Under the pieces are notes generated by a model that did not search any database, was not told the DNA's origin, and saw nothing but the letters and a program-made list of their open reading frames with translations. Positions 6,124-12,521 of a DNA stretch of 12,521 bases are shown here, piece after piece; position 1 is the stretch's first letter; the number at the start of each line of letters is the position of its first letter. Both the position numbers and the translations under genes were made by a program. The DNA lies in NCBI GenBank assembly GCA_024279075.1, contig JAJRRX010000250.1:1-12521 (forward strand), written 5' to 3'. The stretch comes from Alphaproteobacteria bacterium (GTDB taxonomy: Bacteria > Pseudomonadota > Alphaproteobacteria > Rhodobacterales > Rhodobacteraceae).

Positions 6124-8226
6124 TCACCGCGTTTGGGCGATCAGCGCAAGCCATTCGTCTTCCGTCAGCACCTGCACCCCAAGGCTCTCGGCCTTTTTGA
6201 GCTTGCTCCCCGCCTTCTCCCCCGCCACAAGAATATCAGTTTTTGCCGAGACCGACCCCGAGACCTTAGCCCCCAGCCCCTCGGCCTGCGCTTTTGCTTC
6301 CGCACGGCTAATTTTGCTCAAACTGCCGGTAAAAACCAGGGTTTTCCCTGCCACAGGAGAATTACCAGCATCCGGCGGCAAAACGTCCTCGATGGTTAGC
6401 TGTTCCACCAGCGCCTCTACCATTTTCCGCGTGATTTCGGTATGAAAAAAGTCTACTACCGAAGCCGCCATCACCTCCCCAACCCCGTCAATCCCGTTCA
6501 GCTCCTCCCACGCCGCGCCCTCGTGGGGCTGTGCTGCGATCATCGCCGCCTGAAACGCTGCCCAGCTTTGATAGGTGCGCGCCAAAAGCATCCCAGAATT
6601 TTCGCCGACATGGCGGATGCCAAGGGAAAAAATCAGTCGGTTGAGCGGGATCGTCCGGCGGGCTTCGATGGCATTGAGCAGGTTGCGGGCAGAGACCTCG
6701 CCCCAGCCCTCGCGCTTGGCCAAAGCCTCGCCATAGCGAGCTTTAAGGGTGAAAATATCCGCCGGTTCAGCAACCCAGCCAAGCTCAACAAAAGCCTGCA
6801 CCTGTTTGGCCCCCAGCCCGTCAATATCAAATGCCTGCCGTGCCACAAAATGCTTCAACTTCTCAAGGCGTTGCGCGCCGCAGCTAAACTCACCCGAGCA
6901 GCGCGCCACCGCGTCACCCGACTCGCGAATCGCATCAGACCCGCAAATTGGGCAGGCTTTAGGAAATGTATAAGGCTCCGGATTCTCGCGCTTGCTCAGG
7001 TCCACATCCCGAATTTTCGGGATCACATCGCCCGCGCGATAAACCTCGACCCAGTCGCCTTCGCGAATATCCCGCCCGTCGCGGATGGGCGCGCCCTTGG
7101 AGTCCAGCCCCTTGATATAATCCTCATTATGCAGGGTTGCGTTGCTCACAACCACGCCGCCCACCGTCACCGGATGCAGGCGCGCCACGGGCGAAAGCGC
7201 CCCGGTTCGGCCCACCTGAATGTCGATCGCTTCAAGCCGCGTCCACGCTGTTTCTGCCGGAAACTTATGCGCTATCGCCCAGCGAGGCGTGGTGGAGCGC
7301 ATCCCGAGGCGGGTTTGCAGGGCGAGGTCGTTCACCTTGTAAACCACGCCGTCGATATCATAGCCGAGCGTGGCCCGCTGGCGCTCAATCTCTTTATACT
7401 GCCGGATCAGAGCTTCGGGCGAATCGCAGAGCTTGGTCAGCGGGTTGGTCGCAAAGCCCATCTTGGCCAGCCGCTCGATGGCGCCGTTCTGGCTATTCGC
7501 CAGCGGTTCCGAGAGCGCCCCCCAGGCATAGGCGAAAAACGACAGTGGACGGGTGGCGGTGATGCTTGCATCGAGCTGCCGGAGCGAACCAGCAGCAGCA
7601 TTGCGCGGATTGGAAAACGGCTTTTCCCCCGCCGCTTCTTGCCGCTTGTTTAGCGCCTCAAAGGCAGTGTGTTCCATATAGACTTCGCCACGCACTTCCA
7701 GAATTACCGGTGCGTTTTCAACGAATTGCGGAATGCCACTCACATGTAGTGCGTTGGCGGTTACATCTTCGCCCTCCTCGCCATCCCCCCTTGTGGCGGC
7801 GTATTTTAACTTTCCATCCTCATAGCGAATACTCAGAGAAAGCCCGTCGATCTTTGGCTCAGCGGTGTACCTCACTGGCTCGGTTAAGCTCAGAAATTTG
7901 CGCACACGGGTATCAAACTCCACCACATCTTCATCAGAAAACGCATTCCCAAGTGAAAGCATAGGCACTTCATGCCGGATTTTCCCGAATCCCGAAGCCG
8001 GTGCTGCCCCCACCCGCTTTGAAGGGCTATCGGCCCGAACCAACTCCGGGAACTGAGCCTCTATCGCCAAGTTCCGCGCCTTAAGCGCATCATAGGCTGC
8101 ATCATCTATATTAGGGGCATCCGCTTGATAATAAGCTGCCTCTGCCGCCCTCATAAATGCGGAAAGGCGGGCCAACTCGGCCCGCGCTTCTTGTTCTGTC
8201 AGGTTTTCAACCGAAATTTCGCCCAT
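6124..8226 (-). CDS. ligA: NAD-dependent DNA ligase LigA
   Basis: The product is 700 aa, in the normal range for bacterial LigA. It seals nicks in Okazaki fragments and repair patches using NAD+. Visible in order are the Ia domain with the conserved YY motif (around 32-33), the adenylation domain with the active-site KIDG (Lys125) and the NAD-ligase GDG and GYDIDGVVYKV patterns (147-149, 288-298), and the OB fold. A zinc finger of Cys425, Cys428, Cys443 and Cys449 is followed by helix-hairpin-helix repeats (about 465-600) and a C-terminal BRCT domain (about 622-700, with GKTLVFTGSLSKISRAEA). GGGGAG lies 8 nt upstream of the ATG. It follows ctrA by 45 nt on the same strand and precedes recG by 9 nt, so ligA-recG is an operon, possibly with read-through from ctrA. 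Confidence 0.97.
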   Translation of the reverse strand: MGEISVENLTEQEARAELARLSAFMRAAEAAYYQADAPNIDDAAYDALKARNLAIEAQFPELVRADSPSKRVGAAPASGFGKIRHEVPMLSLGNAFSDEDVVEFDTRVRKFLSLTEPVRYTAEPKIDGLSLSIRYEDGKLKYAATRGDGEEGEDVTANALHVSGIPQFVENAPVILEVRGEVYMEHTAFEALNKRQEAAGEKPFSNPRNAAAGSLRQLDASITATRPLSFFAYAWGALSEPLANSQNGAIERLAKMGFATNPLTKLCDSPEALIRQYKEIERQRATLGYDIDGVVYKVNDLALQTRLGMRSTTPRWAIAHKFPAETAWTRLEAIDIQVGRTGALSPVARLHPVTVGGVVVSNATLHNEDYIKGLDSKGAPIRDGRDIREGDWVEVYRAGDVIPKIRDVDLSKRENPEPYTFPKACPICGSDAIRESGDAVARCSGEFSCGAQRLEKLKHFVARQAFDIDGLGAKQVQAFVELGWVAEPADIFTLKARYGEALAKREGWGEVSARNLLNAIEARRTIPLNRLIFSLGIRHVGENSGMLLARTYQSWAAFQAAMIAAQPHEGAAWEELNGIDGVGEVMAASVVDFFHTEITRKMVEALVEQLTIEDVLPPDAGNSPVAGKTLVFTGSLSKISRAEAKAQAEGLGAKVSGSVSAKTDILVAGEKAGSKLKKAESLGVQVLTEDEWLALIAQTR

Positions 8227-8271
8227 CGGCCCTGCTCCCCACTGCTTATCAGAGAGTTAGGCTAATTTTGG

Positions 8272-8979
8272 CTAAACAGCAATGGGTTGCGGCTCTTCCA
8301 CTGCCACAGGTTCGCGCAACACATAGCCACGGCCCCAAACTGTTTCGATGTAGTTTTCGCCACCTAGCGCGTTGCTAAGTTTTTTGCGAAGCTTACAAAT
8401 AAACACGTCGATGATCTTTAGCTCCGGCTCATCCATGCCGCCATATAGGTGGTTGAGGAACATTTCTTTGGTTAGCGTCGTGCCTTTCCTAAGGCTCAAC
8501 AGCTCAAACATCTGGTATTCCTTGCCAGTTAAATGCACAGGCCGGCCATTGGCTTCAACGGTTTTTGCATCCAAGTTAACCACGACATTTCCCGTTGTGA
8601 TCAGCGATTGCGCATGGCCCTTGGAGCGCCGGACAATGGCGTGAATACGCGCCACCAGCTCTTCACGGTGGAAAGGCTTGGTCATATAGTCATCCGCGCC
8701 AAAACCAAAGCCTTTGATTTTGTTTTCGGTGTCATCCATGCCGGAAAGAATAAGGATCGGCGTGTCGATTTTGGACAGCCGAAGCTGGCGCAACACCTCG
8801 TGGCCATTCATATCCGGCAGGTTAATGTCCAGCAGGATAAGATCATAATCATAGAGCTTGGCGAGGTCGATCCCCTCCTCCCCCAGATCGGTGGCATAGA
8901 CATTCAGGTTTGCACTCGCCAACATCATTTCGATGCTTTTCGAGGTCATTGGGTCATCTTCAACAAGCAGAATTCGCAT
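8272..8979 (-). CDS. ctrA: Cell-cycle response regulator CtrA (OmpR-type)
   Basis: The product is 235 aa. CtrA is an essential or motility- and division-controlling DNA-binding regulator in alphaproteobacteria, phosphorylated through the CckA-ChpT relay and binding TTAA-N7-TTAA. The receiver domain (1-120) has the acidic pair Glu7-Asp8-Asp9, phospho-acceptor Asp51 and Lys101. The winged-helix domain (about 125-225) carries LTGKEYQMFELL (150-161) and DVFICKLRKKL (191-201), the recognition region strongly conserved in CtrA. The C-terminus ends PIAV rather than the di-alanine known as the ClpXP degron in Caulobacter. The start at 8979 gives the canonical MRILLVEDD and is preceded by AAGGA, 7 nt away; an in-frame ATG seven codons upstream is less suitable. 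It lies 102 nt after sciP, with TTAA-type sites between them, so autoregulation is likely. Confidence 0.97.
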   Translation of the reverse strand: MRILLVEDDPMTSKSIEMMLASANLNVYATDLGEEGIDLAKLYDYDLILLDINLPDMNGHEVLRQLRLSKIDTPILILSGMDDTENKIKGFGFGADDYMTKPFHREELVARIHAIVRRSKGHAQSLITTGNVVVNLDAKTVEANGRPVHLTGKEYQMFELLSLRKGTTLTKEMFLNHLYGGMDEPELKIIDVFICKLRKKLSNALGGENYIETVWGRGYVLREPVAVEEPQPIAV

Positions 8980-9015
8980 GGTTAATCCTTTTTCGGCCAT
9001 CCCGTCGCAACTTGG

Positions 9016-9030
9016 TTAACCATTACCCAA
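9016..9030. promoter_or_regulatory. CtrA-like half box, part of a tandem GGTTAACC repeat
   Basis: TTAACCATTACCCAA has one perfect TTAA half-site and a second half that reads CCAA, 6 of 8 conserved bases of TTAA-N7-TTAA. The surrounding 8-bp palindrome GGTTAACC (9014-9021) recurs exactly 20 bp away at 9034-9041, the same face of the helix. It lies 37 nt upstream of the ctrA start codon. Confidence 0.35.
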
Positions 9031-9035
9031 AAAGG

Positions 9036-9050
9036 TTAACCAATTATTAC
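9036..9050. promoter_or_regulatory. Near-consensus CtrA box upstream of ctrA
   Basis: TTAACCAATTATTAC matches TTAA-N7-TTAC, 7 of 8 conserved bases of the CtrA consensus. It lies 56 nt upstream of the ctrA ATG, within the sciP-ctrA gap, and its TTAA is in the second copy of the GGTTAACC palindrome. This fits direct CtrA autoregulation. No GANTC (CcrM) site is present in this gap, unlike the Caulobacter ctrA P1 promoter. Confidence 0.5.
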
Positions 9051-9081
9051 AACTGCGTAAACTCCCCGAAAAAAGCGGGTA

Positions 9082-9354
9082 TTAGCGATAATCCTGAATT
9101 TTGGTAACCCGCAAGCCACTGCGGCCATGGGTTGTCAGGGCTTTCACCCAACCCTCAAATTCCTCGCTAGATAAGCTATACATATCAATCGCTTCTTCGC
9201 GCGAAAGCATGCCAGCAGCCACCGCCGTTACTACCGTTGCTTTGCGCCGCGCCACCCAGCGCCGCGTATTCACCGACGGTAAATCGGACCTTGATAGGAT
9301 GGTGCCATCGGGGAGCGCCACGTAAACGGGCCCCTTTTGTCGTCTAATATACAT
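9082..9354 (-). CDS. sciP: SciP-type CtrA inhibitor (DUF1153 family)
   Basis: The product is 90 aa, matching the small DUF1153/SciP family. In Caulobacter SciP binds CtrA at promoters and blocks transcription of CtrA-activated genes. The family pattern is visible: a short N-terminal strand region GPVYVALPDGTILSRSDLP (8-26), the highly conserved TRRWVARRKATVV (30-42), and a helix-turn-helix from about 34 to 75 with the LSREEAIDMYSLSSEEFEGW core. GAGGG lies about 5 nt upstream of the ATG. It is the first gene of the minus-strand run and directly precedes ctrA, so the regulator and its inhibitor are neighbours. A CtrA-like box (9437-9451) lies 83 nt upstream of its start codon, consistent with CtrA activating its own inhibitor. 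Confidence 0.88.
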   Translation of the reverse strand: MYIRRQKGPVYVALPDGTILSRSDLPSVNTRRWVARRKATVVTAVAAGMLSREEAIDMYSLSSEEFEGWVKALTTHGRSGLRVTKIQDYR

Positions 9355-9426
9355 TGTTCCCTCACTTCATTAATTCCCACGAACCAACCTTGCGCCTCAC
9401 GCCTTAACGAAATATGAAAGCCCCCC

Positions 9427-9454
9427 TTGGAAGTGCTTAAAATTCGCTTATATT
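9427..9454 (+). promoter_or_regulatory. Predicted mnmA promoter
   Basis: TTGGAA (9427-9432) and TATATT (9449-9454), separated by 16 nt, form a reasonable -35/-10 pair, 22 nt before the mnmA ATG. The -10 element overlaps the second half of the CtrA-like box at 9437-9451. Confidence 0.5.
9437..9451. promoter_or_regulatory. Near-consensus CtrA box between sciP and mnmA
   Basis: TTAAAATTCGCTTAT reads TTAA-N7-TTAT, 7 of 8 conserved CtrA bases. It lies in the divergent gap, 83 nt upstream of sciP and overlapping the predicted mnmA -10 hexamer. Placement suits activation of sciP, as in Caulobacter, and possible repression of mnmA. Chance occurrence in AT-rich intergenic DNA cannot be excluded. Confidence 0.4.
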
Positions 9455-9476
9455 ACGAGCTAAAGTGGAGCCGATT

Positions 9477-10613
9477 ATGCCTGAAACTGCCCTGAATAGC
9501 CTCGGATTTGCCAAGCCGCCAAGCGAAACCCGCGTGGTGGTGGCGATGTCCGGCGGGGTTGATAGCTCGGTGGTTGCGGCCCTGTTGGCGCGTGAGGGCT
9601 ATGACGTGGTTGGCGTGACTTTGCAGCTTTATGACCACGGCGCGGCGCTGGCTAAAAAGGGCGCCTGTTGCGCGGGGCGAGACATCCATGATGCTCGCCG
9701 TGTGGCCGAGGAAATGGGCTTTCCGCATTATGTGCTGGATTACGAAAACATCTTTCAGGATGCGGTGATTGACGAGTTTGCAGATGCTTATCTGGCCGGC
9801 TCCACCCCCGTGCCCTGCATCCGCTGCAATGAGCGTGTGAAGTTCAAAGACCTGCTCAATACGGCAAAAGACCTTGGGGCGGACTGTATGGCGACGGGCC
9901 ACTACATTCAGCGCAAGCTTGGCGAATCAGGCCCCGAGCTGCACCGCGCGGCGGATTTTGACCGCGACCAGAGCTATTTTCTGTTTTCCACCACGCCTGA
10001 GCAGCTCTCCTATCTGCGCTTTCCGCTTGGGCATTTGCGCTCAAAAGCCGAAACCCGCGCGCTGGCTGCCGAATTTGGCCTGAGCGTGGCCGATAAGCCT
10101 GACAGCCAGGATATTTGCTTTGTGCCCAATGGCTCCTATGCAGATGTGATCGAAAAACTGCGCCCCGGTGCGGCAGAGCCGGGCGACATTGTGGACCTTG
10201 AGGGCAATATTCTTGGCCAGCACAAAGGCGTGATTCGCTATACCATCGGCCAGCGGCGCGGGCTTGGCATTGGCGGTGGGGACCCGCTCTATGTGATCAA
10301 GCTTGACGCCGATAAGCAGCAGGTGGTGGTCGGTCCCGTCGAGGCGCTTTCGACCCGCACAGTTGGGCTAACTGAGATTAACTGGCTCGGAGACACCCCG
10401 TTTGAAAGCGCCCCTGAAGGTGGTTGGGATATCTCGGTGAAAGTCCGCTCGACCCGCCCGCCAATCCCTGCGCTTTTGGTGCCCACAGGGCCGGAGACCG
10501 CCCGCGTAGAGCTGCGCAGCGCCGAGGCGGGGGTTTCTCCGGGGCAGGCCTGTGTGTTTTACGCCAATGAGGGCAGCCGCGTGCTCGGCGGTGGCTGGAT
10601 AGCTGCATCGTAG
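9477..10613 (+). CDS. mnmA: tRNA-specific 2-thiouridylase MnmA
   Basis: The product is 378 aa, normal for MnmA. It transfers persulfide sulfur to U34 of the tRNAs for Lys, Glu and Gln after ATP-dependent adenylation. The PP-loop SGGVDSS is at residues 25-31. The two catalytic cysteines are Cys117, in PCIRCNERVKF, and Cys214, in SQDICFVPNG. FDRDQSYFLF (161-170) and YTIGQRRGLG (255-264) are further family signatures. The C-terminal beta-barrel runs to the end. The ATG at 9477 has GGAG with 6-nt spacing; a GTG four codons earlier is in frame but overlaps that Shine-Dalgarno sequence. The TAG stop lies inside a 63-bp palindromic repeat shared with the convergent transporter gene. It is divergent from sciP. 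Confidence 0.97.
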   Translation: MPETALNSLGFAKPPSETRVVVAMSGGVDSSVVAALLAREGYDVVGVTLQLYDHGAALAKKGACCAGRDIHDARRVAEEMGFPHYVLDYENIFQDAVIDEFADAYLAGSTPVPCIRCNERVKFKDLLNTAKDLGADCMATGHYIQRKLGESGPELHRAADFDRDQSYFLFSTTPEQLSYLRFPLGHLRSKAETRALAAEFGLSVADKPDSQDICFVPNGSYADVIEKLRPGAAEPGDIVDLEGNILGQHKGVIRYTIGQRRGLGIGGGDPLYVIKLDADKQQVVVGPVEALSTRTVGLTEINWLGDTPFESAPEGGWDISVKVRSTRPPIPALLVPTGPETARVELRSAEAGVSPGQACVFYANEGSRVLGGGWIAAS

Positions 10614-10671
10614 GGTGCGTGGTCCTCCACGCACCGCGCGCAACGGTGCGTGCAAAGCACAGCACCCTACG
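10609..10671. repeat. 63-bp palindromic (REP-like) element spanning two convergent stop codons
   Basis: The ends are a perfect 10-bp inverted repeat, CGTAGGGTGC (10609-10618) and GCACCCTACG (10662-10671). Inside are two hairpins. One is GGTGCGTGG-TCCT-CCACGCACC (10614-10635), a perfect 9-bp stem. The other is GGTGCGTGC-AAA-GCACAGCACC (10645-10666), a 9-bp stem with one bulged A. Each terminal GTAGGG supplies a TAG: 10611-10613 stops mnmA, and its mirror at 10667-10669 stops the transporter gene. Short GC-rich palindromes of this kind are often dispersed between genes in Rhodobacterales. It may also act as a bidirectional terminator, though T-tracts are absent. Only one copy is in this window. 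Confidence 0.75.
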
Positions 10672-11545
10672 TCTTTCTCGGCCGCACCAGCGCCACCCCA
10701 AGCAGCATAAGCCCCATCGCCAGCCATACCCATTTCGAGTAGGTTTCGCCCAGAAACACCATCGAGATCAGCACGCCCCAGCCCGTAACCAGATACGCCA
10801 CCTGAGACGAAAACACAGGCCCCGCGCGGTGGATAAGCCAAACGTAAAGAATGTAGGCGGTGATATTCAGCGTCGCCCCTGCCGGAATCGCCCATTCCGG
10901 CGCGTCCCATGGCTTGATCGGGTCTATCCATTGGCCCAGCCCAAGGGCCAGCGGCACGGCAAATATCAGCGCAACAATGGTGGCGCCAAACAGGGTTTGC
11001 GTCGCATCCAGCCCGCGCTCGCCCATATAGGTCAGGAAATTACCCTCCATGCCATAGAGCAGCGGCGCCACGGCCATAAGCAGCACAAAAACATATTTTG
11101 TCGGGTCCGGCAGGCTGGCCTCGGGGCCGATAAGTAGCACCAGCGCCATGGCCCCGCTCAGTGCGCCAAGTAGGCGCAGCCAGTTAAAGCGCTCAAAGCC
11201 CATCAGCAAAGCTATAGGCATGGAAAACAGCGGCACAAGCGCGATGAGGATCGAAATAATGCCCGCAGGCAACTCGGCGCTGGCCGTGTAGGAAAAGAAA
11301 TTCGGCAATACCGTGCCAAGCAGGGCAACCCCGATATAAACTGGCAGGTTTTTGCGGGTGAAATTCAGGCGCTTGCCTCGAACCAGCAGAAATGCCGCCG
11401 ATAGCGCCACGCCTATCACCATCTGCCACACCATTATGCCAAAGGGCTTATAGCCAGTAGACACAGCAATTTTAGTAATCGGAAACACCGCGCCCCAGAC
11501 CAGCCCCATAAACACAAGCGTGCCGTAATTCAGCAGAGTTTTCAC
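10667..11545 (-). CDS. DMT-superfamily (EamA) transporter
   Basis: The product is 292 aa, with about ten hydrophobic segments arranged as two EamA repeats, the size and pattern of 10-TM drug/metabolite transporters. The first begins LLNYGTLVFMGLVWGAVFPI. The second has the family-typical GPVFSSQVAYLVTGWGVLIS (about 242-261), ending with FLGE before the last helix and a short basic tail RPRKT. It is an inner-membrane exporter or importer of small molecules; the substrate cannot be told. The start is GTG at 11545, overlapping the TGA of the upstream metallophosphoesterase gene by 4 nt (GTGA), with AGGA about 11 nt before. A longer frame continues upstream but lies fully inside the metallophosphoesterase gene. 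The TAG stop is within the palindromic repeat. Confidence 0.9.
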   Translation of the reverse strand: MKTLLNYGTLVFMGLVWGAVFPITKIAVSTGYKPFGIMVWQMVIGVALSAAFLLVRGKRLNFTRKNLPVYIGVALLGTVLPNFFSYTASAELPAGIISILIALVPLFSMPIALLMGFERFNWLRLLGALSGAMALVLLIGPEASLPDPTKYVFVLLMAVAPLLYGMEGNFLTYMGERGLDATQTLFGATIVALIFAVPLALGLGQWIDPIKPWDAPEWAIPAGATLNITAYILYVWLIHRAGPVFSSQVAYLVTGWGVLISMVFLGETYSKWVWLAMGLMLLGVALVRPRKT

Positions 11546-12357
11546 AGCGGGGATGGTCCTTGCTGCTGAAGCAAACCACCAATGCGCACAGGCTCTATGC
11601 GGGTGGCTTTGCCTTTGTCTGTCTCGATATAAACCCCGCTTAACGTGGCCTCGCCCGTGGCGGGCGTAAAGCGCCCCTTGCTCATGCCTGTCAAAAACCG
11701 CCGCATCGGCTCCAGTGGCTCCATGCCGATCACCGAGTTGTAATCGCCGCACATGCCAGCGTCTGTAAGGCAGGCCGTGCCCTTTGCCAGAATGCGCGCA
11801 TCGGCGGTGGGCACATGGGTATGGGTGCCCACCACTAGCGAGGCGCGGCCATCCAGCCAATGCCCCATCGCCATTTTCTCCGAAGTTACCTCGGCATGGA
11901 AATCAACGATCACAGCATCGGCTGACTGCCCCAAAGGCGCGGCCTTAAGCGCTGCGTCCAGCGCCGAAAACGGGTCATCAAACGGCCGCTTCATAAACAC
12001 CTGCCCCAGCGCCTGCGCCACAAACACCTTTTTACCATTGGCCGCCGTAAACAACCGCGCGCCCACGCCCGGTGCGGTTTTAGCGTAATTCAGCGGGCGG
12101 ATAATCCGTGGTTCGGCCTCGATCGCCTTGAGCATATCGCGCTGGTCAAAGGCATGGTCGCCCAGCGTTACTACATCGGCCCCCGCCTCGAAAAAACCAA
12201 GTGCATGTGCGCCCGTAAGCCCCATGCCACCCGTGGCGTTTTCACCATTCACCACGATAAAATCGAGGCCCCATGCGCGTTTCATCTCGGGCAAGCGCGC
12301 GGCAATTGCCTTGCGCCCTGCCCGCCCCATTACATCACCAAGAAACAGTATTTTCAT
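11542..12357 (-). CDS. YmdB/TIGR00282-family metallophosphoesterase
   Basis: The product is 271 aa, near the size of B. subtilis YmdB (a cyclic-nucleotide phosphodiesterase affecting gene expression). The dinuclear-metal motifs are in order: GDVMGRAGR (7-15, Asp8), VNGENATGGMGLTG (36-49, Glu39/Asn40), GDHAFDQ (66-72), VDFHAEVTSEK (151-161, His154) and GTHTHVPTAD (177-186, His179 and His181). In most relatives the third motif is GNH; here it is GDH, Asp67, a conservative change. The ATG at 12357 gives the family start MKILFLGDVMG; a longer frame to 12399 is open but not family-like, and no good Shine-Dalgarno sequence is seen. It is coupled to the DMT transporter gene by a GTGA overlap. The physiological substrate in this lineage is unknown to me. 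Confidence 0.92.
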   Translation of the reverse strand: MKILFLGDVMGRAGRKAIAARLPEMKRAWGLDFIVVNGENATGGMGLTGAHALGFFEAGADVVTLGDHAFDQRDMLKAIEAEPRIIRPLNYAKTAPGVGARLFTAANGKKVFVAQALGQVFMKRPFDDPFSALDAALKAAPLGQSADAVIVDFHAEVTSEKMAMGHWLDGRASLVVGTHTHVPTADARILAKGTACLTDAGMCGDYNSVIGMEPLEPMRRFLTGMSKGRFTPATGEATLSGVYIETDKGKATRIEPVRIGGLLQQQGPSPL

Positions 12358-12462
12358 GGGGTCGAGGGATAGCGATGAAAATCGCCCATCACAAGGCAAT
12401 CTTTACCTCGCGTTCAGATTTATCTGCGATGTAGGGATAAGTTTACGAAAAATAGCGAAGTC

Positions 12463-12521
12463 ATGAACCATCAAGCCTCCCTCTCCCAGCAAGCCGCCGT
12501 GGCCAGCCTGACCCAGCGCCA
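12463..12521 (+). CDS. Start of an unidentified protein (partial)
   Basis: An ATG at 12463 opens a frame that continues without a stop to the window edge, 19 complete codons, beginning MNHQASLSQQAAVASLTQR. It has a polar, Gln/Ser/Ala-rich start and no signal peptide or known motif. Codon choice (GCC, CTG, CAG, CGC) is like that of neighbouring genes. No convincing Shine-Dalgarno sequence is seen. It is divergent from the metallophosphoesterase gene across 105 bp, in which I found no clear operator. I do not recognise the family. Confidence 0.5.
   Translation, partial: MNHQASLSQQAAVASLTQR

Noticed and set aside
6442..7653. 403-codon open frame antisense to ligA
   Set aside because: It lies wholly inside ligA, whose domains are all intact. 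The translation is rich in Arg, His and Pro with no family motif, as expected for a shadow frame in GC-rich DNA.
8227..8271. Separate promoter for ligA in the ctrA-ligA gap
   Set aside because: The 45-nt gap has direct TTAGCC repeats but no -35/-10 pair or hairpin I can defend.
9065..9079. CCCG-GAAAAAAG-CGGG-like hairpin after sciP as a terminator
   Set aside because: The stem is only 4 bp and there is no T-tract after it in the sciP direction.
11546..11860. Upstream extension of the DMT transporter frame
   Set aside because: This segment is entirely inside the metallophosphoesterase gene and is not hydrophobic; the GTG at 11545 gives the family-like start and a GTGA coupling.

Overview
The window is a contiguous stretch of bacterial chromosome that looks like an alphaproteobacterium of the Rhodobacterales. 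The strongest evidence is lineage-restricted content. There is a CtrA-type cell-cycle response regulator directly downstream of a SciP (DUF1153) gene. tRNA m5U54 is made by the folate-dependent TrmFO enzyme, and GluQRS is present. There is also a perfect alphaproteobacterial-type LexA operator (GTTC-N7-GTTC). Species cannot be named from the sequence alone. No tRNA, rRNA, CRISPR array, phage gene or transposase was found, and coding density is very high.

Left part (1-3771). Two minus-strand genes overlap by 4 nt: a cytoplasmic cyclophilin and the start of an exported protein, probably its periplasmic paralogue. Divergent from them is a two-gene tRNA-modification unit, trmFO-gluQRS, with a 13-nt overlap. 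gluQRS converges on hisI and the two share a TTAA stop. hisI is divergent from a NifU/IscU-like Fe-S scaffold paralogue.

Central part (3827-9354, all minus strand, in transcription order). This is a cell-cycle and genome-maintenance run: sciP, ctrA, ligA (NAD-dependent DNA ligase), recG (branch-migration helicase), and a previously unlisted 36-codon gene for a small single-pass membrane protein. The small gene has its own promoter. A perfect LexA box abuts the -35 element and a degenerate second box covers the -10 element. I read it as an SOS-induced small membrane protein, analogous in layout to Caulobacter SidA or E. coli TisB. This is the most interesting item in the window.

Right part (9477-12521). 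mnmA (tRNA 2-thiouridylase) is divergent from sciP across a 122-bp region that holds a CtrA-like box. mnmA converges on a DMT-family transporter gene across a 63-bp palindromic repeat, whose two ends supply the TAG stop codons of both genes. The transporter gene starts with GTG, overlapping by 4 nt a YmdB/TIGR00282-type metallophosphoesterase gene. A divergent, unidentified gene begins at the right edge.

Themes: three tRNA anticodon/T-loop modification enzymes (TrmFO, GluQRS, MnmA), a replication, repair and cell-cycle block (SciP, CtrA, LigA, RecG) and a candidate DNA-damage effector attached to its end. Gaps between genes are all under 130 bp. The informative ones are 3938-4026, 8980-9081, 9355-9476 and 10614-10666.
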